Below are positions 6,758 through 11,828 of a stretch of DNA of 11,828 nucleotides, piece by piece. The position numbers and the translations under genes are program-made. Below the pieces are notes generated by a model. That model was not told where the DNA came from and did not search any database. It saw only the letters and a program-made list of their open reading frames with translations. The stretch's first letter is position 1. The number at the start of each line of letters is the position of its first letter. Origin of the DNA: Candidatus Solibacter sp. (GTDB taxonomy: Bacteria > Acidobacteriota > Terriglobia > Bryobacterales > Bryobacteraceae); NCBI GenBank assembly GCA_017883345.1, contig JADGNT010000070.1:1-11828 (forward strand), read 5' to 3'.

Positions 6758-6764
6758 GAGTCCG

Positions 6765-7550
6765 ATGCCTTACAGCCACATCCTCTTCCAGGTGGAAGAG
6801 TCCGGCATCGCCTTGCTCACGGTCAATCGGCCGGAGAAGCTCAACGCTCTCTCGGGCGCGGCGATCGGGGAACTGGCCGACGCCTTCGGCCGGGTGGCGG
6901 CGAACGCGGCAATCCGCGCGGCGGTCCTGACCGGTGCGGGTGAGAAGGCGTTCGTGGCGGGCGCGGATATCGACGAACTGGCGGCGCTTTCGCCGTACAA
7001 AGCGCGCGCGTTCGCGTTGCGCGGGCAGGCGGTGTTCCGTCAACTGGAGACATGCGGCAAGCCGTCGGTGGCCGCGGTGAACGGGTTTGCTCTGGGCGGC
7101 GGGCTGGAACTGGCGATGGCGTGCACGGTTCGCTTCGCGAGCGAAAACGCCAAACTGGGGCAGCCGGAAGTGAAGCTCGGGATCATTCCGGGATATGGCG
7201 GCACGCAGCGCTTGCCGCGCCTGGTGGGGCGCGGGCGGGCTTTGGAACTGCTGCTGTCGGGCGACCCGATTGCGGCGGCGGAGGCGTACCGTATCGGGCT
7301 GGTGAATGCCGTAGTGCCGCAGGTGGAACTGCTGGATTATTGCCGTGGCTGGCTGGGTAAGGTGCTGGCCAACGGTCCGCTGGCGGTCGGGTTAGTGCTG
7401 GACGCGGTGGATACGGGACTGGGTTGCGGGCTCGAGGAAGGGCTGCGGTTTGAAGCCGCGGCATTCGGCGTCAGCGCGGCGACGGAAGATTGCAGGGAAG
7501 GTACGCGAGCGTTTCTGGAGAAGCGGCGCGCGGCGTTTACAGGGAAGTGA
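6765..7550 (+). CDS. Enoyl-CoA hydratase (crotonase family)
   Basis: A 261-residue cytoplasmic crotonase that adds water across the double bond of trans-2-enoyl-CoA (beta-oxidation or butanoate-type pathways). The oxyanion-hole segments are 'FVAGADIDEL' (63-72) and 'NGFALGGGLELAMAC' (106-120). Both catalytic acids are present: E115 in GGGLELA (rat Glu144) and E135 in 'GQPEVKLGIIPGYGGTQRL' (132-150; rat Glu164), which marks true hydratases rather than isomerases or hydrolases. The C-terminus 'EGTRAFLEKRRAAFTGK' is the usual family ending. ATG 6765 gives the standard N-terminus; the frame is open upstream, but only through non-homologous sequence. There is no ribosome site, but a -10-like TACACT lies 7 nt upstream. 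It ends 3 nt before ribH. Chain-length preference cannot be read. Confidence 0.95.
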   Translation: MPYSHILFQVEESGIALLTVNRPEKLNALSGAAIGELADAFGRVAANAAIRAAVLTGAGEKAFVAGADIDELAALSPYKARAFALRGQAVFRQLETCGKPSVAAVNGFALGGGLELAMACTVRFASENAKLGQPEVKLGIIPGYGGTQRLPRLVGRGRALELLLSGDPIAAAEAYRIGLVNAVVPQVELLDYCRGWLGKVLANGPLAVGLVLDAVDTGLGCGLEEGLRFEAAAFGVSAATEDCREGTRAFLEKRRAAFTGK

Positions 7551-7553
7551 GAT

Positions 7554-8030
7554 ATGTCGAAAGTATTTGAAGGCCAGTTATCGGCGGCGGGGCTGCGCTT
7601 TGCGATTATCGTGAGCCGGTTCAACAGCTTCATCACGGAGCGCCTGCTGGGCGGCGCGATGGACGCGCTGACGCGGGCCGGCGGCAGTGCGGATTTGATC
7701 GATGTCATCAAGGTTCCCGGCTCGTGGGAAGTCCCGATGATTGCCGGGGAGGTGGCGCGGCAGCACCGCTACGACGCGGTGATCTGCCTGAGCGCGGTGA
7801 TCCGCGGCGAGACGCCGCACTTCGATTATGTGGCGGCGGAAGCGGCCAAAGGGATTGCGCAGGTGGCGTCGGAGACCGGGGTTCCAGTGGCGTTCGGGGT
7901 GCTCACCACCAACACGCTGGAGCAGGCGATCGATCGCGCCGGCGCCAAGGGCGGCAACAAGGGTTTCGACGCGGCGATGACCGCGATCGAAATGGCCAAT
8001 CTTCTGCGCACCCTGCGGCAGGCCACTTAG
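7554..8030 (+). CDS. ribH: 6,7-dimethyl-8-ribityllumazine synthase
   Basis: A 158-residue lumazine synthase, the penultimate riboflavin enzyme. It condenses 5-amino-6-ribitylamino-uracil with 3,4-dihydroxy-2-butanone 4-phosphate and usually assembles as pentamers or 60-mer shells. Signatures in order are '[10 protein letters not shown]' (20-29, substrate loop), 'VPGSWEVP' (54-61, with Trp where Phe or Tyr is common, stacking on the pyrimidine), '[13 protein letters not shown]' (81-93) with catalytic H89, and '[16 protein letters not shown]' (115-130) with R128 for phosphate binding. Length is typical. It begins 3 nt after the hydratase stop with a GGGAAG ribosome site inside that gene's end, and its TAG is directly followed by the nusB ATG, so expression is coupled. 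ribH-nusB adjacency is widespread in bacteria. There is no space for an FMN riboswitch in front of it. Confidence 0.97.
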   Translation: MSKVFEGQLSAAGLRFAIIVSRFNSFITERLLGGAMDALTRAGGSADLIDVIKVPGSWEVPMIAGEVARQHRYDAVICLSAVIRGETPHFDYVAAEAAKGIAQVASETGVPVAFGVLTTNTLEQAIDRAGAKGGNKGFDAAMTAIEMANLLRTLRQAT

Positions 8031-8438
8031 ATGGCTTCCCGCCGCCGGGCCCGGCAGCGCGCGCTGCAGATTCTCTTCATCTGGGATGCGCGCAAGCAGC
8101 CCGTGGAAGACGCGATCGACGCCTATTACGACGCCCTCTACTCGGAGGAAAAGCTGGAACGCGACCCGTTCGTCGAGCTGCTGGTGCGCGGCACCGTCGA
8201 GCATCTGGCCGAGATCGACGGCCGCATCACGCGGCATGCCGAGCACTGGCGCATGGAGCGGATGCCGGCGGTGGACCGCAATATCCTGCGCCTGGCGGTG
8301 TACGAAATGACGCGTGGCGGCACGCCGGCGCCGGTGACCATCGACGAGGCGCTGGAGTTGGCGCGCAAGTTCTCCGGCGAGGAATCGGTGCAGTTCGTCA
8401 ACGGTGTTCTGGATGCGGTGCGCCGCGAAATGACGTAG
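8031..8438 (+). CDS. nusB: Transcription antitermination factor NusB
   Basis: A 135-residue all-helical RNA-binding protein that joins NusE (S10) on boxA RNA during rRNA transcription antitermination. The N-terminus 'RRRARQRALQILFIWD' (4-19) is the Arg-rich helix that contacts RNA. The hallmark C-terminal motifs 'AVDRNILRLAVYEM' (80-93) and 'IDEALELARKFSGEESVQFV' (104-123) are present. Full length for the family. The ATG abuts the ribH TAG with no intervening base, so ribosomes probably reinitiate from ribH. Identification is firm from motifs and from the ribH context. Confidence 0.97.
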   Translation: MASRRRARQRALQILFIWDARKQPVEDAIDAYYDALYSEEKLERDPFVELLVRGTVEHLAEIDGRITRHAEHWRMERMPAVDRNILRLAVYEMTRGGTPAPVTIDEALELARKFSGEESVQFVNGVLDAVRREMT

Positions 8439-8477
8439 CCAAAAGGCTGCTTGGCGCGTCTGATTCAACAGGTAGGT

Positions 8478-8483
8478 TATACT
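8478..8483 (+). promoter_or_regulatory. Candidate -10 element upstream of the S41 protease gene
   Basis: TATACT (5 of 6 matches to TATAAT) sits 24 nt before the ATG at 8508, inside the 69-nt gap after nusB. There is no good -35 at 16-18 nt; TTGGCG (8451-8456) is 21 nt away. The purine-rich AGAGGACGGA follows as ribosome site. This suggests the protease can be transcribed independently of ribH-nusB, but the promoter call is weak. Confidence 0.35.
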
Positions 8484-8507
8484 TCACTTAAGAGGACGGA
8501 TTTCCGC

Positions 8508-10103
8508 ATGGCCCGAAGAAGGCGCTCGCTGTTTGTTTTGCCGGTGATCGTGTTTGCCTGCTCGATGGTGGCCGGCTTTTATGGGCCGAAGATCGAGGTG
8601 GCTTCCGCCGCCACGGAGTCGGAAGACCTCGACACCGACGTGCGGAATTTCAGCAAGGTGCTTTCCCTGGTGGAAGCCAACTTTGCCGACAAAGTCAGCG
8701 CCGATAAGACGGTCTACAAGGGCGCGATCCCGGGCATGCTGCGCACCCTGGACCCGCACTCCAATTTCTTCGATGCGCGCGAATACCAGTTGATGCGCGA
8801 AGAGCAGAAGGGGCACTACTACGGCGTGGGCATGCAGGTGGGCCCGCAGCCCAACGGCAAGACGGCGGTCAAGGCGCCTTTCCCCGGTTCGCCGGCGTAC
8901 AAGGTGGGGATTCGGCCGGGCGACATCCTGGTCTCGGTGAACGATAAATCCACCGAGGGCCTGAATACCACCGAAATCGCGGATATGCTGAAGGGGCCGC
9001 GCGGCACGCCGGTAAAGATCGTGATTTCGCGCGAGGGCTCCCCGGACTTGATGGTATTCACCGTGATCCGGGACGAAATCAGCCGCAAGAGCGTACAGGA
9101 TGCCTTCTGGATCAAGCCGGGGTACGCGTATCTCAAAATCCTGAGTTTCGGCGAAACCACCGGCAGGGAAATGGAAGACAACCTGAAGCGGTTGGGCGAG
9201 AGCGGCATCAGGGGACTGGTGCTGGACTTGCGCGAGAACCCCGGCGGCCTGCTCGGCCAGGGTGTGGCGGTGGCCGACCATTTCCTGCCGAAGAATTCGC
9301 TGATCGTGTCGCATCGCGGGCGTTCCGCACCGGAAAAGGCCTATGTGGCGGAGCACGGCAACCGCGGGCGTGAATATCCCATGGTGGTGCTGGTGAATCG
9401 CTATTCGGCGTCGGCGGCGGAGATTGTCGCGGGCGCGTTGCAGGATCACGATCGCGCGCTGATCCTGGGAGAAACCACGTTCGGCAAGGGACTGGTACAG
9501 ACGGTTTACCCGCTGAGCGACAACACCGGCCTGGCGTTGACCTGGGCGCATTTCTATACGCCGAGCGGGCGCTTGATCCAGCGCGATTACGCTAAGAAGA
9601 GCTTCTACGATTACTACTTCCACCGCGATGAGAATGCGCGCAATCCGGTGGATGTGAAGATGACCGAGGGCGGGCGCACGGTGTACGGCGGCGGCGGCAT
9701 CACGCCGGACGAGAAATACGAGACGGCCAAGCTGGATCGCTTGCAGGTGGAACTGTACCGCAGCGGGCTCTTCGACTTCACGCGGTCCTACTTTGGGACG
9801 CACCCGGCCAGTCTGCCCAAGGCCTGGATACCCGACGACCAACTGCTGATCGACCTGAAGAGCTACCTGAAGGGCCACGGCACGGTGTTCACGGATGCCG
9901 AGTTCGCCAAGCATCGCGACTGGATCAAGCGCTATCTGGCCAAGGAAATGTACACCACGGCGTTCAACGTGGAGGAGAGCGATGCCATGTTCGCGCGCAC
10001 GGACCCTGAAGTGGAGCAGGCCGTCGACATGATGCCGAAGGCTTCCGCGCTGCTGGAAAGCGCCAAGAAGATCGTCGTGCAGCGCATGAATCCGCAGCGG
10101 TAG
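8508..10103 (+). CDS. S41-family C-terminal processing peptidase with PDZ domain
   Basis: A 531-residue exported serine protease of the CtpA/Prc type, which clips the C-termini of envelope proteins. Residues 1-25 hold a basic start (MARRRR) and one hydrophobic signal or anchor segment. Then come an N-terminal helical region with 'LDPHSNFFDAREYQLM' (81-96), a PDZ domain (about 103-187, 'GSPAYKVGIRPGDILVSVND'), and the protease core with 'LVLDLRENPGGLLGQGVAVA' (237-256). The Ser/Lys dyad is visible: S302 in 'NRYSASAAEIV' and K327 in 'TTFGKGLVQTV', 25 residues apart as in characterised CtpA enzymes. About 115 residues after the core (from about 415) form an extension beyond the minimal CtpA length; its role is unknown. 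ATG 8508 is chosen because it follows AGAGGACGGA and begins a proper signal sequence; the in-frame TTG at 8451 lies upstream of the promoter-like TATACT. It converges with the PIN toxin gene, 9 nt between stops. Confidence 0.95.
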   Translation: MARRRRSLFVLPVIVFACSMVAGFYGPKIEVASAATESEDLDTDVRNFSKVLSLVEANFADKVSADKTVYKGAIPGMLRTLDPHSNFFDAREYQLMREEQKGHYYGVGMQVGPQPNGKTAVKAPFPGSPAYKVGIRPGDILVSVNDKSTEGLNTTEIADMLKGPRGTPVKIVISREGSPDLMVFTVIRDEISRKSVQDAFWIKPGYAYLKILSFGETTGREMEDNLKRLGESGIRGLVLDLRENPGGLLGQGVAVADHFLPKNSLIVSHRGRSAPEKAYVAEHGNRGREYPMVVLVNRYSASAAEIVAGALQDHDRALILGETTFGKGLVQTVYPLSDNTGLALTWAHFYTPSGRLIQRDYAKKSFYDYYFHRDENARNPVDVKMTEGGRTVYGGGGITPDEKYETAKLDRLQVELYRSGLFDFTRSYFGTHPASLPKAWIPDDQLLIDLKSYLKGHGTVFTDAEFAKHRDWIKRYLAKEMYTTAFNVEESDAMFARTDPEVEQAVDMMPKASALLESAKKIVVQRMNPQR

Positions 10104-10112
10104 CCATAGGCG

Positions 10113-10532
10113 CTATTTATCAGGCGCCAGCAGCGCGAGGAACTGCCGGGCGGTGACGATCTTCGTCGTTTTGTAGGGTTTCTTGGAGTGCTTGATGTTG
10201 CCGGTGACGATATAGTCGGCCTCGGCCGCCGCCGCGCATTCGTAGAAGCGGTTGTCGGATTCGTCGGGAGACTCGGTCAGACGATTTGCCGGCGTAACCA
10301 AAGTGGCCTCGTCCGCAACCAATGTCAGCAGGCGGGTGACCAGGTGCAAGTCCAGCCCGGCGAATTTGGCGCGGCCAAAAACCTCGCGGTACTCGTCGAG
10401 CAGTTCTTCAGAGATACATAGTTCGACGGCGCGACTGGCGATCAATTCCAGCACCTGCGCCGGCAGGCCGCGGGGTTGGATGGCGGCGGAGATGAGCACG
10501 TTGGTATCGAGCACGATACGCGGGCGGCTCAT
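10113..10532 (-). CDS. PIN-domain toxin (putative endoribonuclease)
   Basis: A 139-residue single PIN domain of the type used as toxins in type II toxin-antitoxin pairs; relatives cleave RNA with a Mg2+-dependent acidic active site. Acidic positions are visible: D9 in 'IVLDTNVLISA' (6-16), a Glu in 'SEELLDEYREV' (41-51), D93 in 'ESPDESDNRFYECA' (87-100) and D106 in 'ADYIVTGN' (105-112). The arrangement fits the subgroup annotated as putative toxin-antitoxin toxin component, PIN family. Its ATG overlaps the antitoxin stop by 4 nt (ATGA, 10529-10532), so translation is coupled, antitoxin first. All active-site acids seem intact, so it is probably functional. It converges on the S41 protease gene with no recognisable terminator between. 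Target RNA unknown. Confidence 0.9.
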   Translation of the reverse strand: MSRPRIVLDTNVLISAAIQPRGLPAQVLELIASRAVELCISEELLDEYREVFGRAKFAGLDLHLVTRLLTLVADEATLVTPANRLTESPDESDNRFYECAAAAEADYIVTGNIKHSKKPYKTTKIVTARQFLALLAPDK

Positions 10533-10825
10533 CTGACGGGCTGTTTCACGGTCTTCAGCCGTTGTTCCCGGCGGTACGCTGCGATCTCGGCGTTGATTGC
10601 ACGCTGGGGCAACTTGTCCAGGCCTACCCGGATGGCGTCCCGCTGCACTGCCCTGAGGGCGGCAATGAGCTCGGTGTTGACTGGAGATTCCCGCTTCTGT
10701 TGGTATTGGCGAAGTGCTTCCCGGACGAGTTCGCTCAGAGTGCGGTTTTCCTTCCTGGCGAGGCGTTCAACCTGTTTAAGCTGGGCCGGAGGCATGGAGA
10801 CGGAAAGAGTTCTGCTGGTGCGCAT
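10529..10825 (-). CDS. Ribbon-helix-helix (CopG-like) antitoxin
   Basis: A 98-residue protein upstream of, and overlapping, the PIN toxin. Residues 4-45 fit a ribbon-helix-helix DNA-binding fold: a short beta strand 'SRTLSVSMP' (4-12), helix A 'AQLKQVERLARKEN' (14-27), the turn 'RTLSE' (28-32) and helix B 'LVREALRQYQQKR' (33-45). Such proteins dimerise, bind operator repeats and repress their own operon. The basic C-terminal half (46-98) presumably wraps the toxin. No strong ribosome site precedes the ATG (minus-strand sequence ACGATACCG), which is unusual for the more abundant partner. A near-consensus promoter lies about 50 nt upstream. Function is inferred from fold pattern and gene pairing. 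Confidence 0.85.
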   Translation of the reverse strand: MRTSRTLSVSMPPAQLKQVERLARKENRTLSELVREALRQYQQKRESPVNTELIAALRAVQRDAIRVGLDKLPQRAINAEIAAYRREQRLKTVKQPVR

Positions 10826-10884
10826 ATCGGTATCGTGCTTGTTCGTGCTAAGTGTGTGACTCTCTGGAGGGAAGCATATCGGTA
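10822..10884. repeat. 11-bp direct repeats at the toxin-antitoxin promoter (operator candidate)
   Basis: GCATATCGGTA occurs exactly at 10822-10832 and 10874-10884. One copy covers the -10 element of the antitoxin promoter and the other covers the antitoxin start codon. The start-to-start distance is 52 bp, about five DNA helical turns, so both copies face the same side of the helix. This suits co-operative binding by the ribbon-helix-helix antitoxin, which is the natural candidate ligand. Binding is inferred; the repeat itself is seen directly. Confidence 0.6.
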
Positions 10885-10901
10885 AGGGAGACGCTTGTCA
10901 A
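10873..10901 (-). promoter_or_regulatory. Near-consensus sigma70 promoter of the toxin-antitoxin operon
   Basis: On the minus strand: a perfect -35 TTGACA (10896-10901), a 17-nt spacer and TATGCT (10873-10878) as -10. The predicted start near 10866 gives a leader of about 40 nt. The -35 is embedded in the 11-nt palindrome GCTTG-T-CAAGC (10893-10903) and the -10 in one copy of an 11-bp direct repeat, so a repressor bound at either site would block polymerase. This is the best promoter in the window. Confidence 0.7.
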
Positions 10902-10943
10902 GCTGCTCCGACAGCGGAAGCGAGGTGATAACGTAGAAAGCCT

Positions 10944-11828
10944 ATGAGGCGCTATTTCCTTTCGTTCGCGTTGTTCTTGGGCGCGGGGTTCGCGCAAACA
11001 CCCGCCATGCCGAAGGCCGACCTGCTGTGGCCCGCGGGTGCGCCGGGAGCGCAGGGCACCGAGGATATCGACAAGCCGTCGCTTGCGCCGTATCTGGTAC
11101 CGGCGGGCCGTGGTACGGGCACGGCCGTGATCGTGTGTCCCGGCGGCGGGTACAGCGGGCTTTCCATGGATAAGGAAGGCGACCAGATTGCCCGGTGGCT
11201 GAATTCGCTGGGCGTAACGGCATTCGTGCTCAAGTACCGGCTGGGGCCGAAATATCACCATCCGGTGGAACTCGGCGACGCGCAGCGGGCCATCCGCACG
11301 GTGCGCTCCCAGGCGTCCGAGTACCGCTTGCTGCCGGACCGCATCGGGATCATGGGGTTCTCGGCGGGCGGGCATCTGGCCTCCACGGCGGGGACGCACT
11401 TCGACGCCGGGGACGCCGGCTCGAGCGACCCGATCGACCGGATGAGCAGCCGTCCCGACTTTCTGGTGCTGTGCTATCCGGTGATTTCGTTCGGCACCTT
11501 CGCGCACCAGGGCTCGAAGCGCAATCTGATCGGTGAGACTCCCGATCCCAAACTGGTGGAGAGCCTGTCGAACGAGACGCAAGTGACGGCGCAGACGCCG
11601 CCCACCTTCCTGTTTCACACCACCACGGACGCCAGCGTGCCGGTGGAGAACAGCGTGATGTTCTATGCGGCGCTGCGCAAGGCGGGTGTGCCGGCGGAAC
11701 TGCACATCTACGAACGGGGTCCGCATGGTGTGGGGTTGGCGCAGACCGACGAGGCGCTCTCCACCTGGCCCGCGCGGCTGGCGGACTGGCTGCGCGTGCG
11801 CGGGCTGCTCAATTCCGCCGCAAGGTAA
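10944..11828 (+). CDS. Secreted alpha/beta hydrolase, probable acetyl or carbohydrate esterase
   Basis: A 294-residue serine hydrolase ending exactly at the window edge (TAA). Residues 1-17 are a signal peptide (MRRYFLSFALFLGAGFAQ), so it is exported. The catalytic triad is readable: nucleophile S140 in the elbow 'IMGFSAGGHLAS' (136-147), D229 in 'TTTDASVPVENS' (226-237) and H261 in 'RGPHGVGL' (258-265). The oxyanion-hole motif 'CPGGGYSGLS' (65-74) replaces the HGGG of hormone-sensitive-lipase-like enzymes and is typical of the acetyl-xylan-esterase-like group often found with plant-polymer degradation genes. 'LWPAGAPGA' (28-36) is also characteristic of that group. No glycoside hydrolase is seen in the window, so the substrate is uncertain. 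The start lacks a strong ribosome site (AGGTGA lies 17 nt upstream). It is divergent from the toxin-antitoxin operon, sharing a 118-nt intergenic region with it. Confidence 0.92.
   Translation: MRRYFLSFALFLGAGFAQTPAMPKADLLWPAGAPGAQGTEDIDKPSLAPYLVPAGRGTGTAVIVCPGGGYSGLSMDKEGDQIARWLNSLGVTAFVLKYRLGPKYHHPVELGDAQRAIRTVRSQASEYRLLPDRIGIMGFSAGGHLASTAGTHFDAGDAGSSDPIDRMSSRPDFLVLCYPVISFGTFAHQGSKRNLIGETPDPKLVESLSNETQVTAQTPPTFLFHTTTDASVPVENSVMFYAALRKAGVPAELHIYERGPHGVGLAQTDEALSTWPARLADWLRVRGLLNSAAR

Noticed and set aside
7500..7553. FMN riboswitch in front of ribH
   Set aside because: Only 3 nt separate ribH from the preceding coding region and no conserved RFN-element sequence is present there.
8435..8456. 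Hairpin after nusB as an intrinsic terminator (GTAGCC-AAAA-GGCTGC, or alternatively GCCAA...TTGGC)
   Set aside because: Stems are only 5-6 bp and neither is followed by a U-tract, so termination is not supported.
8550..8565. Lipoprotein lipobox in the S41 protease N-terminus (VFAC, Cys18)
   Set aside because: Phe at position -2 does not fit the lipobox, and hydrophobic residues continue past the Cys; a plain signal or anchor is more likely.
8484..9914. Long antisense open frame (476 codons) opposite the S41 protease gene
   Set aside because: It mirrors the codon pattern of a confidently identified gene in high-GC DNA, has an Arg/His/Gln-rich composition and contains no recognisable domain.
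10109..10128. Bidirectional terminator between the S41 protease and PIN toxin genes (GGCGC...GCGCC)
   Set aside because: The stem is 5 bp with a 10-nt loop and no adjacent T-run on either strand; likely chance in GC-rich DNA.
1..11828. CRISPR arrays, insertion sequences, tRNA or rRNA genes, phage genes
   Set aside because: No regularly spaced repeats, transposase or integrase motifs, or structural RNA signatures were recognised on either strand.

Overview
The window reads as a gene-dense stretch of chromosome from a high-GC, free-living bacterium. The best guess is an Acidobacteriota member of the Solibacter/Bryobacter type. That is inferred from the kinds of genes present: secreted TPR proteins, a membrane-anchored Ig-like protein with an 'APGQTAQLCYSVENA' motif, a small secreted 'DGATVEGK' protein, and a large carboxy-terminal protease. 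No rRNA or tRNA is present to confirm it. All the large genes are on the plus strand, except one small membrane protein and a toxin-antitoxin pair.

Layout. (1) 1-3066: a 5'-truncated protein with C-terminal TPRs that looks like a degenerate zinc-peptidase relative, a secreted TPR protein, and ribonuclease III (rnc). They are closely spaced and probably co-transcribed. The last codons and the stop of rnc lie inside a near-perfect 30-nt-arm palindrome (3047-3120). (2) 3167-4659: a SAM-dependent methyltransferase and a family-2 glycosyltransferase overlapping by 4 nt, likely a two-gene envelope glycan or lipid modification unit. A small anchored Ig-like protein faces them and overlaps the glycosyltransferase end by 58 bp. 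(3) 5109-6562: a PhzF-family isomerase/epimerase-like enzyme, then a small exported protein of unknown function with its own sigma70-type promoter. (4) 6765-8438: enoyl-CoA hydratase, lumazine synthase (ribH) and nusB, packed with gaps of 3 and 0 nt. (5) 8508-10103: an S41 C-terminal processing protease with PDZ domain. (6) 10113-10825, minus strand: a type II toxin-antitoxin operon (ribbon-helix-helix antitoxin, PIN-domain RNase toxin) with a good promoter and a direct-repeat operator candidate. (7) 10944-11828: a secreted alpha/beta hydrolase, probably a carbohydrate or acetyl esterase, ending exactly at the window edge.

Most of the window is ordinary housekeeping and accessory content; no clearly new multi-gene system is visible. 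The items most worth a second look are the palindrome fused to the end of rnc (a long duplex in the message of the enzyme that cuts duplex RNA), the peptidase-like HxxxH...E pattern lacking the catalytic Glu in the first gene, the 52-bp-spaced direct repeats at the toxin-antitoxin promoter, and a probable leaderless start for the enoyl-CoA hydratase. There is no gene-free stretch over 300 bases; the longest (6563-6764, 202 nt) holds only a possible -10 element at its end.
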